This document shows positions 36,382 to 49,100 of a stretch of 64,000 bases of DNA, one piece after another. How positions within the stretch are numbered: position 1 is the stretch's first letter; the number at the start of each line of letters is the position of its first letter. The notes beneath the pieces are model-generated. The model was not told the origin of the DNA. It did not search any database and worked only from the letters and a program-made list of their open reading frames with translations. Origin of the DNA: Anarhynchus alexandrinus (lineage: Eukaryota > Chordata > Aves > Charadriiformes > Charadriidae); the NCBI GenBank assembly GCA_008711295.1, contig VUYV01000081.1, forward strand, positions 1,569,408 through 1,633,407, given 5' to 3'. The translations under genes and the position numbers were made by a program.

Positions 36382-37546
36382 CTAGTATTTTGCTAAGTTA
36401 AAACGCTGTTTCTATTAAAGCTTTGCAGCCAGAATTGATGACTATAGTAAAATTCACTTTTGTTTCACTGGAGTGAAGTTAGTGATATTTCATTCTGCTG
36501 AAACTATTACTGTACAATAAAATCACTTTGACAAAAAAACAAAATTGGGAAAATGTCTCCACATTATGATCTGTTGAAAAGTGCCTTGAATTATCTCCTT
36601 CGGGGCAACGCAAATGAGTCTGGCTCTGCTTTTAAGAACACTTCTTGGAAACAAGTTCCAAAGAAACTTACAGTGATTGAGTCAAGAGCAAAAACAAATT
36701 TGGATTTCAGTAGAAAAATAGAAACTGTGGGAACAACAAACAATAACGGTGCTGCCACCCTAATCACCGTGGGCAGAAAAAAGTGCTTTAAGGAAAACAT
36801 GTTTCAATGCTAACATAATAGATACTTAATTTCCCTCATTTGATGTGAAGAAAATCAGATAAATCGAGGCAATCTCTAAATCCAAAACTAAAACCACATG
36901 TGTAAAATAAATTCGGACAATTTATTAGTTGGACTAAGTGTGCTTTTCTCTAAAAAGACTATTAATAAACCCAGCGCATAACCTTTTTTATACATAACAG
37001 ATGTTATGTTGAAACTATCCCCCGCGGAGTTTGTTTCACAGTTAGATACATGACCTGTTTGTCATTTTTCATATGTCATGAGTTCCCGTTGTTTAGCTCT
37101 GTCAAATCAAATGTGAGATTATGGATTTTTCCTAGCTTTTCTGGAGTCCAGTGCAGAGGACTTGCTTGTCAAACCTATCCAGGGGACCCCCTGGTGACAT
37201 TCAGCATATGTGGAAATGAGGGAAAGAGAAGTCAGCAGCGAAGAGATGCGGGGAAAGCAAAGCCTCTCCAGTTTCAGTGAGCAGCTCTGTTAGTGAAAGA
37301 TTAAGTAAGCATATAGTTAGATGAATTTGCAGCAGTTTAGGACCCTTCTTAACTCGCCTGAATTCATGCTTCAAAACCCTAACTCTTTCACACAGACAGA
37401 ACTAATACAGGTAGGAAATTAAGTAGGAAAAAAAGCGCATTTTAAGTGCCTCGTGTTCTCTCCCAGGGGTTTTCCTCATGTCTGCAACAGAGATGCAGAC
37501 TGGTAATATTTTTTCTCTTGAGGAAACCCATGCCTGTCACCCAGTT

Positions 37547-38093
37547 CATAGAATCATAGAATGGTTTAGGTTGGAAAGGACCTTGAAGATCATCAAGTTC
37601 CAACCCCCCTGCCATAGGCAGGGACACCTCCCACCAGACCAGGCTGCCCAAGGCCACGGCCAGCCTGGCCTTGAACACCTCCAGGGATGGGGCCTCAACA
37701 ACCTCTCNNNNNNNNNNNNNNNNNNNNNNNNNNNNNNNNNNNNNNNNNNNNNNNNNNNNNNNNNNNNNNNNNNNNNNNNNNNNNNNNNNNNNNNNNNNNN
37801 NNNNNNNNNNNNNNNNNNNNNNNNNNNNNNNNNNNNNNNNNNNNNNNNNNNNNNNNNNNNNNNNNNNNNNNNNNNNNNNNNNNNNNNNCCCTCGCCCTGC
37901 TGGCCACACTTCTTTTGATGCAGCCCAGGATGGGGTTGGCCTTCTGGGCTGCGATGGCACATTGCTGGCTCATGGTGAGCTTCTCGTCCATCAGCACCCC
38001 CAGGTCCTTCTCCTCAGTGCTGCTCTCCAGCCATTCCCCACCCAGCCTGGAGTTGTGCTTGGGATTGCCCCGACCCAGAGGTAAGACCTTGCA
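37547..38093 (-). mobile_element. Young CR1 interrupted by an assembly gap
   Basis: Reads from the CR1 tail (catagaatcatagaatgg) at the left through [27 protein letters not shown] on the minus strand. After the gap it continues with the upstream RT segment [36 protein letters not shown]. cagtt occurs at 37542-37546 and 38094-38098, a candidate target duplication. By comparison with other copies the missing interior should be about 400 bp, but only 181 N are given. Confidence 0.93.
37708..37888. other. Assembly gap (181 N) inside a CR1
   Basis: The gap lies wholly inside a CR1 copy, so its content can be predicted as CR1 RT sequence. Open frames running through the N block are meaningless. 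Confidence 0.99.
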
Positions 38094-38098
38094 CAGTT

Positions 38099-39757
38099 TT
38101 GCCCACTAGCAGTGGAGAGCAGGGGGCTGTTTAGCCCACTGACATGATGCAGAGTTGACCAGCGAAGCAGCCGCAGGGTGTGTGCTGAGTGCCCGCTGAA
38201 GCCCGGCCGGAGAAGCGCTCCTTCCAACAGGTGGAAGCATCTTCTAGCCAGAAGATAAACGCACGCTGCTTGTCTGTGAGAAGCACTGCCTCTCAGTCCT
38301 TTGGAGGGACAATGTGTCTTTTCGACCAAATGAAAAATTCAGGTGGTTATTGTGGGAGGAAGGGGAGAGGGTATTGTCAGAGCTGTAATATGGAGCGGAA
38401 GGTAGGAGCTATGGGTACAGAAGAACTATTAGGGTAGGAGGAATCAGTGGGAAGAGAACAGAGTAGGAAAAAGAAACCTCGTTTTGTGTTGATAAAGCCT
38501 CTCTCTGTTACCTGACCTAGGAACGCTTGACCTAGATCCTCAATCCTGAAGAGGATATTTGTTTAGTGGCAGTTCCTCTAGACCCGCACTGTTGATATAA
38601 TGCTGTCAAGCCTCTCTACAGTATTGATTTTGAAGGTAAACATCACAGAACTACGATACCTGTAAGCAGTGACGTTGAGTACCGTTCCCGTGTCGCCAGC
38701 CTGAGGCATTGCTGAGCCTACACAGGCTTCCGCACGGCGAGCACACCAGGACCTGCCTCTGTTCAGGACTCCCTGTGGGTGTTCTCTGCAAACTCCCTTT
38801 TTGGAGGGTTTCCAAGAAAACGGGAAGAGAGTTTCTCTCTCTTCATGCTTAGGAACTAACTTTTTAGTTTGGAGGTTGAAATTGTACCTAATACACCCTT
38901 CCCATAGAGATGCTTCGAGGACAGTCCTTAGACATTAACCTGGCTTCTTCCACCACTCTCTGAAGATTTTTGTGATAGAGCCTTTATCCATGTGTTTTCT
39001 CTTCACGTCCTTTGGACGGAATGATCCTATTTTTGCTACGAGCTTTTTCTTCCTGAAATACTGCGATCAGCAAGTCAATCCCAGTCACTTTGAAAAGGAT
39101 CATTACTTATTCATTAATTATGAATTATTCATAATTCATTACTTATTACTTAACCTTCAAAAGCAAGCAGAAGGTCACATGACAATAGGACTTTGTGCAT
39201 GTGACTTATTTACAAAAGTTGTTAAGAAAAACAAGAATGTGAGTTCCCCCCAAGTTTGTTACCTCCATATCTGACAACGACCAAAGACTTCTCCTGCTTC
39301 CAGGCTCCCTGTCTTACCCCCGGTCAAACTGACAGCTTTTGCTACCATTGCCCCAGAAGCCTTGAACTGTTCACTATGCTTCTGGCTCCACCAGTTTCCC
39401 AAAGCCTTGGAAGGTTTAATATTCCCTCATCTCCATGTCCTCTGCCTTGGCAGTTATGTCATGGGCTGGACGGGGCCAAGGAGCCGTTCCCGTGCGGCTG
39501 TTGGATTGGCATTTATTATTTGCTTGGGTGCTCCTAAGTAGTTTCATTGCTCTTCTTTCTCTGTCTGAAAACCTGTAACATCTAATTCCATAGCAATTTG
39601 CTTTGATTGCAAACACACAGCGGTTGGCACCGAATTCAGAAAATATATAGTGTATTTTCATAACTGTGCAGTGTTTCCTTTATCAGCTTGGCGTTGCACT
39701 CTGCCTCAGTAGAAAAAAGGTAAATTTGAAGATGGCCATAAAGGTATTGGTGACAAA
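38099..39757. other. Unique sequence, no gene recognised
   Basis: About 1.66 kb. Contains a perfect 9-bp inverted repeat with a 3-base loop at 39116-39136, flanked by two copies of cattacttatt. No exon recognised. Confidence 0.55.
39116..39136. repeat. AT-rich hairpin
   Basis: aattatgaa, then tta, then ttcataatt: a perfect 9-bp stem. The 11-base word cattacttatt occurs on both sides (39101 and 39137 onwards), giving a direct-repeat frame around the palindrome. Confidence 0.7.
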
Positions 39758-39759
39758 GA

Positions 39760-40140
39760 ATAGAGAAAGGGAGAAAGAAAAAGGGAGAAAGAAAGAGAGA
39801 AATGAGAAAGAAAGAAAGAAAGAGAGAAAGGGAGAAAGAAAAAGGGAGAAAGAAAGAGAGAAATGAGAAAGAAAGAAAGAAAGAGAGAAAGGGAGAAAGA
39901 AAGAAAGAGAGAAATGAGAAAGAAAGAAAGAGAGAAAGGGAGAGAGAAAGGGAGAAAGAAAGAAAGAAACAAAAACCCAAACACTCCNAGGGAGAAAGAA
40001 AGAAAGGGAGAAAGAAAGAGAGAAATGAGAAAGAAAGAGAGAAAGGGAGAAAGAAAGAAAGGGAGAAAGAAAGAGAGAAATGAGAAAGAAAGAAAGGGAG
40101 AAAGAAAGAGAGAAAGGGAGAAAGAAAGAAAGAAACAAAA
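39760..40140. repeat. GAAA/GGGAGAAA microsatellite with higher-order units
   Basis: Almost pure purine on the plus strand for about 380 bases. Units of GAAA and GGGAGAAA are organised into larger repeats, each marked by an ATGAG word (39802, 39863, 39914, 40025, 40080), so the spacing is 51-61 bases where not interrupted. A single N at 39988 divides it, and the tail sequence acaaaaacccaaacactcc occurs both before the N and at 40135-40153. The tract length in this assembly is therefore not reliable. Peptides read through it (Lys/Arg/Glu-rich or Phe/Leu/Ser-rich) are artefacts. Confidence 0.95.
39988..39988. other. Single-N assembly joint in the microsatellite
   Basis: One ambiguous base. The unique 19-base tail of the microsatellite precedes it and appears again after the second half, so the two sides probably represent overlapping copies of one locus. 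Confidence 0.85.
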
Positions 40141-40153
40141 ACCCAAACACTCC

Positions 40154-43100
40154 TGCTATCTATATAGAAGGTATGTCTTCTACCACAACAGTCAGGTGAA
40201 TGGCAATGAGAAGGCGACTCAGCTCCAGCTGTGATTTACTGAGATTGTTAACTAGCTGTATGCCATCATATTAGAAGAATCTCCTTTTAAAAAGATAAAA
40301 GAAAAAAAAAAGAGGAGGATGAACTGAAAGGGAAAAGTGAGAAGCTGGGAAGCTGGGACGTCTTAGGGAGATTGCCGCAAGGTCCGAGGGGTTCTCTTTG
40401 TCACTCTCAGAAAGCTGAACCTTCCTCAGCTGAGAGAGAAGTTGGTCATGTACATCTGTGTCTTTTGGGTTTGTTTTTGTGCCTAGTACAGATATGCCCT
40501 CATTTAACATTCGCAAATCACTAAATATTGCCAGGTTATTCTTGTGTTGATCTAAAGCACTTTAAATTAAGGAGTAAGTGACGTTCTGAATGATGTATAA
40601 GACATCAAGTGGTACAGGATCTGTTGTTTTTTTCAGTGGTTTTCCTGGTGGATGGCTATACTCCATGACGATGTGTGCATTTCGCTTGTTTCCAGACATT
40701 TGTTTCAGCTTCAGGCCGCTAACTTCAGTTCTCTTCTTTGACAGAATGAAGATCCTTTTTTGATAGCACATACATACACTGACTAGATTATGGGTCAGTT
40801 TTCTTTTGAGTAAGGAAGATAAATAGTTTGGAAAAAAAATAGCTCTCTATTCTGCAGCTACTCTTAGTTTTCTATTTCTTTTACAGCACTTCCACCAGAA
40901 TTGCATGTATTCGTTATAAGTTATCCCAGTTTTATCTGCAGAAATAAAATTACCCCCTTCCTATATATGTGTGTACACACATCCCTTGTTCGTAGGCTTA
41001 TTGGTCTTCTAACCCTTTTATGAAAGCATTGCTCCAGGAGCGTCTCTTAGTCTGCTTGAACCAATAGATCTTCTTCGTATTCACTGCTTTCTAGGTTGGG
41101 TACCTGCCCAGGGAATAAAGACCACCTTTAAAATAATTTGTCGTGCAGGTCCTGAAACCGGAGCCTTCCAGACCAAATGCTCCACCAGAGGGGTTCCACA
41201 GACTTCTGTGGGATTTTCTGTGAGATCAGAGATTTCCCTTTGTGCAGCTGTTGTATCTATGTGTCCTTTACCATCAATTGGCATGCAGTCTTATGTAGAA
41301 TATGTCCCTTTTGCTCCTCTGCTGTGAAACTCATCTAGTGACAGGAAAAGGAAAAAAAAAACCCTCGCACCATTGCCAACATTTTTGTTAATTTTGCATT
41401 GTCAGTTGTCATTGCTCTTTGTTAAAAGGAATTTACGTGCAGCCTGGTTTTCACTGCCACCTCACTCTGTGCTTAGGGCAGAGAAAATATGTCAGTAAAT
41501 ATTGAACGGCAAAGCTGTGTTATGAGTGACAGTGATCCTAATTCTGTGAGATATGCTGGCATCGGTACAGTAAGGTCTATTCAAGAATGAAGTGCCTAAT
41601 TTCACCTTGTTCTGATTGCAAAGCCGATTTGGTTCAGTCGAAGAGTGGTGGCTGGTACCGTTTTTAAGGCAGGTCACCTATGTGCTTTATTTTTAAGTTG
41701 CGTGGTCCAAAATTGCAAATAACTGATTCTCTGTGGCACTGTCATCTCTAAATACAATGGTGTAAGAGCACAAATGCAAGAACAAACCTGTGGGTCATCT
41801 GTCTCACAGGCGTCCAGCAGAACCTGTTCCCAAATGCCTCCTGACTTGCCAAGGAAGTGCCCGCTAGCTCCAGGGCAATCCTGGGGGCAAACAGGGGACT
41901 CAGAGCGTCCAGCCAGGGGTTGTAGCAGGCTACCTGTGGTCTTCAGCGATCTCTGCCCTTCTGGCAGGCTCGTCTCTGCCCCTCTACTTAGTGGATGTCC
42001 ACTCTGAATCTCTGCCACCACCCTTCACCTCATTTTTATTTCGTATCTGTCCCAAGTGCTTCTAGCCTAGTCGTGCTCACCTACATCTCTCTGTCTTGTC
42101 TTTTCTGCTTGGGCTGTCCCTCCCTTAGTGCCGCCTTCTCCCCCCTTCTCCCATCTCAGCCTCTTGTTCTCTCTTTCCTCTTGCAAAACTCACATTTGTC
42201 ATGATTGCATTGCTCATTTTTTGTACCACTTTCCCCTCCGGTACCTATATTGTTTACCTCCTCTATAAACTCTTCAGGATAGCTGTGGTCTTTTTCTGTA
42301 TATCGCTGCACAGTACAAAATCCTACGAGGCTCATCTTTTGCATGGTTTTAGGCACTGCTGTAGTAAACACGGTTAATAATACTACCGCCTACTGTAATG
42401 TACTTGGTTTATAACTGTACCGTAAAGGAAAATGACTTCCTCACCCAGTTACTGATTGTACTTTGTATTTTGTCTACTGTAACTGTAGACATATGTCTCC
42501 CTCTATAAAGCAGTTTAATATCCTGCATTTTTCCGGGCTGAAATTGTAACACTGATCTATTTGTTAGGTTTTTTAAGCCAAGTGAGTCCAGGTAGTTTGA
42601 CTCGGTGAAGTTCATCAGACTGCCCCGAATGGGTTAGAACAGCTTGTCTCATAAGGATGGCATTTCACTGTTAGTATTACTACAATGCCCAAGAGCTTTC
42701 GTGCACAAAGCACAATAAAAATAACAAAAAGAAAAAGAAAAGAAGATAAATTGTCCCACTGGGTTACAACTGAATGCTGGAAAACAATGAAAATCCACTC
42801 GCTATGCCCGCACCAGATGCACGCTCTGTATACATTGTCTGGGGTTTTTGGAAGTCATTATGGTAGAGGAAAACTTTAGGGAGACATTTTGAGGAGTCTA
42901 AGCAGGGACATTTTTATGATTTCTTTTATGCTGCCCCCAGTGTTTGAGGACTTCATCTATCAGGGCACTAGACTGGCTCCAGAAACCTTAAAAAATTGTA
43001 ACGTTAGCTAGAAAAACATGTTTTGTGTTCCTTTCCAGAGCACTGAAGGGCTGTGGGTTCGCACAGACCCAGTGGGATACAGCACATCTTTGCGCTCTAA

Positions 43101-46100
43101 ATTCTGATGAAATTGGGTCTGGCATAAACCCAATCCAAAATTAGGGGAGCTGATGTGGCTCCCTTCGAAGACGCCTCAGCAGCCGCGCTCACCGCTTGTT
43201 GAGAACACAGAGGCAGAGTCTATGCATTAATATCGTTATCGGTCTTTTGCTGTTAAATTAACACAGTTGTGGTTTTCTGCAGCAAGCCGTTACAGAACTC
43301 ATTTCTTATATTACTCTGGGTTTTTTTTTTGAGAAGAGTGGGGAAAATAATCATTTCCTTTAAGCTGAATTATGCGGCTAGGTTGTAAAATCAGGTTTTG
43401 CAGTTGATTACCAGCTGACAACCAGACTGGTTGCGAAGCCCTTCCTGATGGATACACTGCCCGCTTCTGAAACTGAACTCAAACCGATTCGCTTTTCCAA
43501 ACTGAATTCAAAATCTAGACTTTTAAAGTTCTTCTATAAAAACGACACAGTGATTTTTAGACTGACAACGTAAAGTACAGTATATGCAGTAATTACAGAC
43601 AACTGAAGGCACACAGTAGCTGAAATACAGATAATGTTGAATGGAAACCATTTTGACGTAAAATGAACTAACAAGTAAAGAAATGAGCCCAAAGATATGA
43701 GTTCTCGTACATTTGGAAATGTGTTGCAGACTTTTTTCCCCTTCCAAATACTTTCCCCTTCCCAAACATTTAAACTTTGCTATTTTTTAATAGGGTTCTT
43801 ACCGTTGAAATGAACGAACAGTATTGGTTAACACTATAACTTCTCTACAATTCTGATATTATTCCTTATCTAATTTATTTTTTTAAATAATAGGGAGACA
43901 AATTAAAATCTTGATCCAAGCTATGTAGGAATAGGATTATTCATAAAATGTTATCTATAACTCCCTTAAAACTGACTTAGAGAGTTCGATTGTCTTCAGT
44001 GGCTCATACACTTGAGAAGATAAACGTAGGTCGCCAGATGAATGGTAGGTACACCTGAGATATTCGCATCATGATTGTCCTGACATACATTTAGTCTAGA
44101 ATTTATGTCCCCAGTGTTTTCCCACGTACAAGTTATGCATCTCGTCTCAGCTAGTGGACATACGAGAGAGAGGCGCTTCAGGAACGGCATATTCATCCGG
44201 TAATGGGTGGTAATAAAGGCATGTGAGCTGAATAACTCTCCCGAGTAAGGTTTTGCCTGCGAGCCATTTGCTTCTGAGACTGAAGGGCAGACATTAGCAG
44301 TCTCACTGGATTCCTATTAATGAATATTTATGTGTGTTCTGCTACCTGGTCTATTTGTACTTGCTTAAATACATTCTCTCCATAATTTCAGTTAGGAAAA
44401 ATTATCTTTCCACCCTGAAGCTGCTATGCGCGTACAATTGTACAATTATGCTTGCACAATTAAACTACCATCACATTATTTATAAACTTCTATGTTTTCA
44501 GCTGTTTAATACCAGTTTGCAAAGCTGAAGACAGTCCCTGGCTGTAATTTCAGCGATAAGGCACCTGAAGTGTATAGGTAAAGATTTTCCCCAAGTGATG
44601 CAGATGGTTACTGGCTTATAAAAAGCAACCTGTGTACCTCCAGTCGTGGTCTAGTACTGTAATCATTAGGGAAAAAGTGTACTTCACAGTGTTTGATAGT
44701 CTAAACCCCTCATCCTTTAAGTTTGTAAATACTTCCTGTGCTTAACTTTGACATACACAAGCAATCACACCAATTTAAAGTTGATCAAATTCAGAGGCAT
44801 TTACAGGCTCCCAGCCTGTTATTGTACATAGTTGTATTTAAATGTTGTAGATAATTCAGGTAAAACTTTTTATTGTTTGTGATGATGATGATTACCATTA
44901 TTATTTGCCATGACACATTAAGAAAAAAAAATCAAATTGTATTTGTAACCTTTAAAATGCAAACAGTGTGAAACACCTTGAAAAGGTATAGAACTTGTGC
45001 TGCAGATTTCTTTGGCAGCAGGGAATAACGTCCGTATTATCCCGAGAATAAATCCCCTAAGAGATAGAAGATAAAGAATGTGGGGGGAAAGACCGGGGAA
45101 GGAGACAGCTTTGTTGCATCTTTTCAACAAGGTAGCCAGCGCTTTGTTCTCAGAACTGTGGTAGGACTGAGATGGAAAAAACCCTCACAGTTATTTTCCA
45201 TTACAATAATGCAGGAAACATTAAATTGTTTGGTATCTTATGGAAATGTTCTGAAATGAAAAATGTTGTGAGCTGAAATGTGAGAGGCCCACGTCCTCTC
45301 GTTCCTGCCTTTGGATGTCATTAAACTCTCCGCGAGTCTAACAGACTCGCAAACATGTCGTCAATCACACCAAACGATGGCTGTAGGAGAACAAGATTAT
45401 GGAGAGTCACAGACACAGCTGCAGTGTTCAGGTACCTTAATGGTTCCCACCCACGACAAATGCGTTGTTTCTCGTAGCATTTGATGGATTAAAATTGTAT
45501 AGGCATCACTGCACCATACTAATTGGTGTGTTAAAAGAGGTCTCCCTCTGATTATTCAGTAGTTTTGGGGTGACGATCAGTGTTAACGAGAGGATAAAAT
45601 GAACGTGAAATAGTTCACAGGCATTTTACAATCACCTAAGAAAACTGGAGTACTCAGGATAGACATCCTCCTCCTCACGTAAGAAGGCACTTTGGCAACT
45701 AAGCTTTTATAACGGATAGACTATCATATTCTTTTGAAGTTGACATGCTTGATATTACAATTTGTGTGTTTTCTCAAAAGAATAGAAGTACCTTTCTGCC
45801 AGCTGTTCCCATTGGCTGCTCAGTTTTGAACTAAATATGCTTCCTTTAATTAACGTGTCATCGCTGTCTTGCTGATTAGACCACGGATCCACTACTTGAT
45901 ACCCTTTTCTGCTGAAGCTCTGTGTTATACTCAGTGGGAAGACAACGTTCTCTTACCCCCATAGTTGTGTATCATGAGATTTCCCGGCCTTCTTTCTGGT
46001 GAGAAACATCTCTTTCCAGTGCAGCCTGAAAATATGTCTCTGGCGTATTGCAAACTTCCGTCTGTCCGGGTACACTGGTGGTCAGGGCTTGGGAAAAAGG

Positions 46101-49100
46101 ATCTGCTCCTGAGGACCCCCTCCTGGCTCTGCGCGGAACAGGTCGCGGTGTCTCTTCCTTCTTGTGGCAGTCGTATGGCGGTTACGAGAAACGTTCTGAA
46201 CTTCTGCAAGTGTAAGAATAAAGGCATTCAAGCAAAATGAATATATATGTTCTGTTCAAAGCCGCAGCGTGGCTTCACACCTTCTGAAGGGTGAGTGATT
46301 TGCTTTTATCTGTGGAAGACAGATGCAAGATCACACTCAGACTGCACAATTATAATGAAATATTGGCATGTTAGAATAAATCAGTGACACCAGTGCTTAT
46401 GAACCCGCACTGTTTAGCTTGCTTTAAACCTGGAAACTGTTCTCCTTGGTAGATATTAGACGGTGTTTCAGTATGCCATGCTGTCTGAAACGACAGCTCA
46501 ATTAGCATTTACTTTCTAATGTGTGTTTTCCGAAAGACCTTTAGGACCAAATTCTGCCCGGTGCAGTCTTTCTGATTTAAAAGGTCATTAGAATCTGCCT
46601 GAACACCTCCTTCTGCTGTTATTCTCTCAGGCCTGGAAAAGGTTAAGAGGCATTTGTTGGCTCAGTGAGGGAGATGACTCATAACTTCTGGATGTAAGAG
46701 AGGGAAGTGGCTGCCTGAAAAGATAGAATCTTGGGTGTGGGCTCAGAAGTCCCAAAGCAGTCGTCGTAACAACAGGCTTAATAAAATGAAACAGCATCAA
46801 CAGAAGTTTTGAGCTGAATTTTATCTTACTTTCTTTGTTAATAAAGGCAAATCCCTGAAAAGCACTGGAATAGGATTTCATGTGGGCTCAGTGGAGAGCA
46901 AGTGACTATTCACAGACGGGAGCACCGACGACTAATGCAGAAGGTTTCTGCCACATGAGCAGGGCAAGATCAGAATATTGAACTAAGTGATTACACCAGT
47001 AAATTTGCATAACCCAGTTTATACCCTTCTCTTAATTATTGTAGGTTTTCTTGCAAGTATTTTGTGGAAATTTCTTTTTTCCTCTATATTGACTGACACC
47101 TGTGTTCTGCCTTGGCCTCGCTGAAACGGGCACACAGCGTGCAGCATGCCTAGAAGCAGAAGTAGACCTTTCGGGGTTTTTTTTTGAGTGGGATACGAAA
47201 GAAATGCATTCAAAATAAACGTAAGAGAAAAAGAAGAGAAAAGTAAACTGAAATCATTTAGCTGTGTTTTCCCTCTGACATTCTGATTTCCCGCACGGAA
47301 AAATGTCTCGGTGTATATCATAAAAATAATCTCTTATATGATTATCTCCATGCCACTGCTAAATTCAATTTACCCTTCTTTAAAAGCATCTAGCTGCTGA
47401 GCAGACTTTTCTTTGTTTCTGAGCTCAAATCATCTCTTCTGTCTGCAGTCCACATCAGGTTGAATTTTTTTCCCGTTCCATCATAACACTTTTGATGAGA
47501 TTCTGATTCTCATTATCTTCAGAGGACCAAGCCTAACAGTGCGCCTCCTTTTATAAAGTTTATATGTTCCTGCAATCTCATCTCCTCAAGAGACACTGGT
47601 TTCTGTTACATTCAACTGATTCTATTTTCCTGACCACAGCTGAAATTCATGTCTGTGTTCAGCAACTGCTGTCTTTGCTGCAGAGGGGTTTTTATTTGGC
47701 TAACGAACGTGCAATGTGTGCTTTGCAGTGAGAGGAATTGCTTCTAAGCCCTTGTATTTTAGTTTGTTGCCTCAAATGGTTGCGTTGAAATTAAGGCATA
47801 TGTAAATCTTCCACATCAGTCATCCTCGGTGACATTAGCGTGATAAGGTCAGATTGAAAGGTTAAGTAGAGTGCAAGAACATGCAAGGGGAGGACAAAGC
47901 TGTCCCTCAGCCTGTGTGGAGTAATTTGGGGAACAGAGGCAATGGGACATTGTTTTGCAAGCTGTTCCGCTTTGTAGCAATTCAAAGCCAAAACCATATG
48001 GATGTAGGATATAGGATCTCTGGGCTTTTTATCAATTTGAATATTCGTGAGTAGATAACAGCAGTGGGTGTGCAGCCAGAGCTTATTGTATTCCACTAGT
48101 ACCAATTTGCCACAACATTTATAGGTTGTTGGAACGGGAATATATTCTAAGGATCTAGGAACTAGGGATATATTCTAAGAGAGAAAATAAATCTGGCCTT
48201 GAATTCACCTGGGGTTTACCAGAAAGTCTTGTGGTACTTTAATTTGAGGTACAGCTCAAGCTCACAATCCGCTGTCACCCTCGTTATCTTTCTTCTCTCT
48301 GCTTTTACAGCCCCTGTAAACTGTGTGTTTTTGTAGGCATTCTAGCCCTTCTCCTTGTGTTATGATGTCCAGTCAATACATGTTTATATGTGATTTTAGA
48401 AATGAAGTTTCTGCAACCTGTTTCTGTCTTTTAATTCAATGAGATTTTATGTTAATCTTTGGATTTTGTGTAGCTCGCCATGTCTTTAGAGCTTATGCTC
48501 ACGACTTCGACCTGCCAGGCTGACCTAAGAGTGCCATTCCTTCCGTCCTTTTTTCCAAAATTGATTTCTTTTTCTTCTTCAAGAAATAACTCAAATTGCC
48601 CTCAGTTGAGTAGTTCTAATTAAGAAATACGAACTACATTTCATATAGCCGTCTCTTTGGGGGGAAAAAAAAAGGATTAAAATTTACACCTAGGCAATCA
48701 ATTCATTGTGTAATTCTTTCTTAATGAACACTTACAAGTGTCGCAAATGAGACAGTGGGAAACAGGTGCCGTCGCTAAAGGGTACGGCTCATACAAGTGA
48801 TCTCTGTCAAGCACAGAATTCCTTTTCTAACATTTTCTGAGTGCTTCAGAGTCTTAGATTTGAAGTCAGAAGGAGTTCATTGGATTTATAGAGACTAAAC
48901 TTAGAAAACTAAGTGCCAGGGTCTTCTTAGGCCGTTTTGCATTAATGGGACACGATTAGCTTAACATAAGCCATTGTTGATTTACATTAGAGCAAGAATG
49001 GAATCTGTGAGGCAGTGTTTTCTTATGTAGAAAATTAAATAATATCTGAATGTTATTTTTTGCTCTTGTCTCCAAATATTTAATGCTATAGTATTTCCAT

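Larger units (their letters stand above)
32592..37541. other. AT-rich unique sequence with hairpins, no gene recognised
   Basis: About 5 kb. A 92-codon plus-strand frame at 32721-32999 and an 86-codon one at 36553-36813 are open but unrecognisable. A compound hairpin (35343-35433) and an alternating purine-pyrimidine stretch (36334-36381) are listed separately. Positions 35220-35640 are richer in GC and CpG than the surroundings. Confidence 0.55.

Noticed and set aside
37442..38109. Open frames of 100-172 codons through the N block, and similar ones at 62985-63584
   Set aside because: The ambiguous bases hide stop codons. Both regions are CR1.
39636..40234. Long Lys/Arg/Glu-rich and Phe/Leu/Ser-rich open frames up to 155 codons
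   Set aside because: Purine-only microsatellite sequence lacks stop codons in several frames. Frames on both strands overlap and cross an N.
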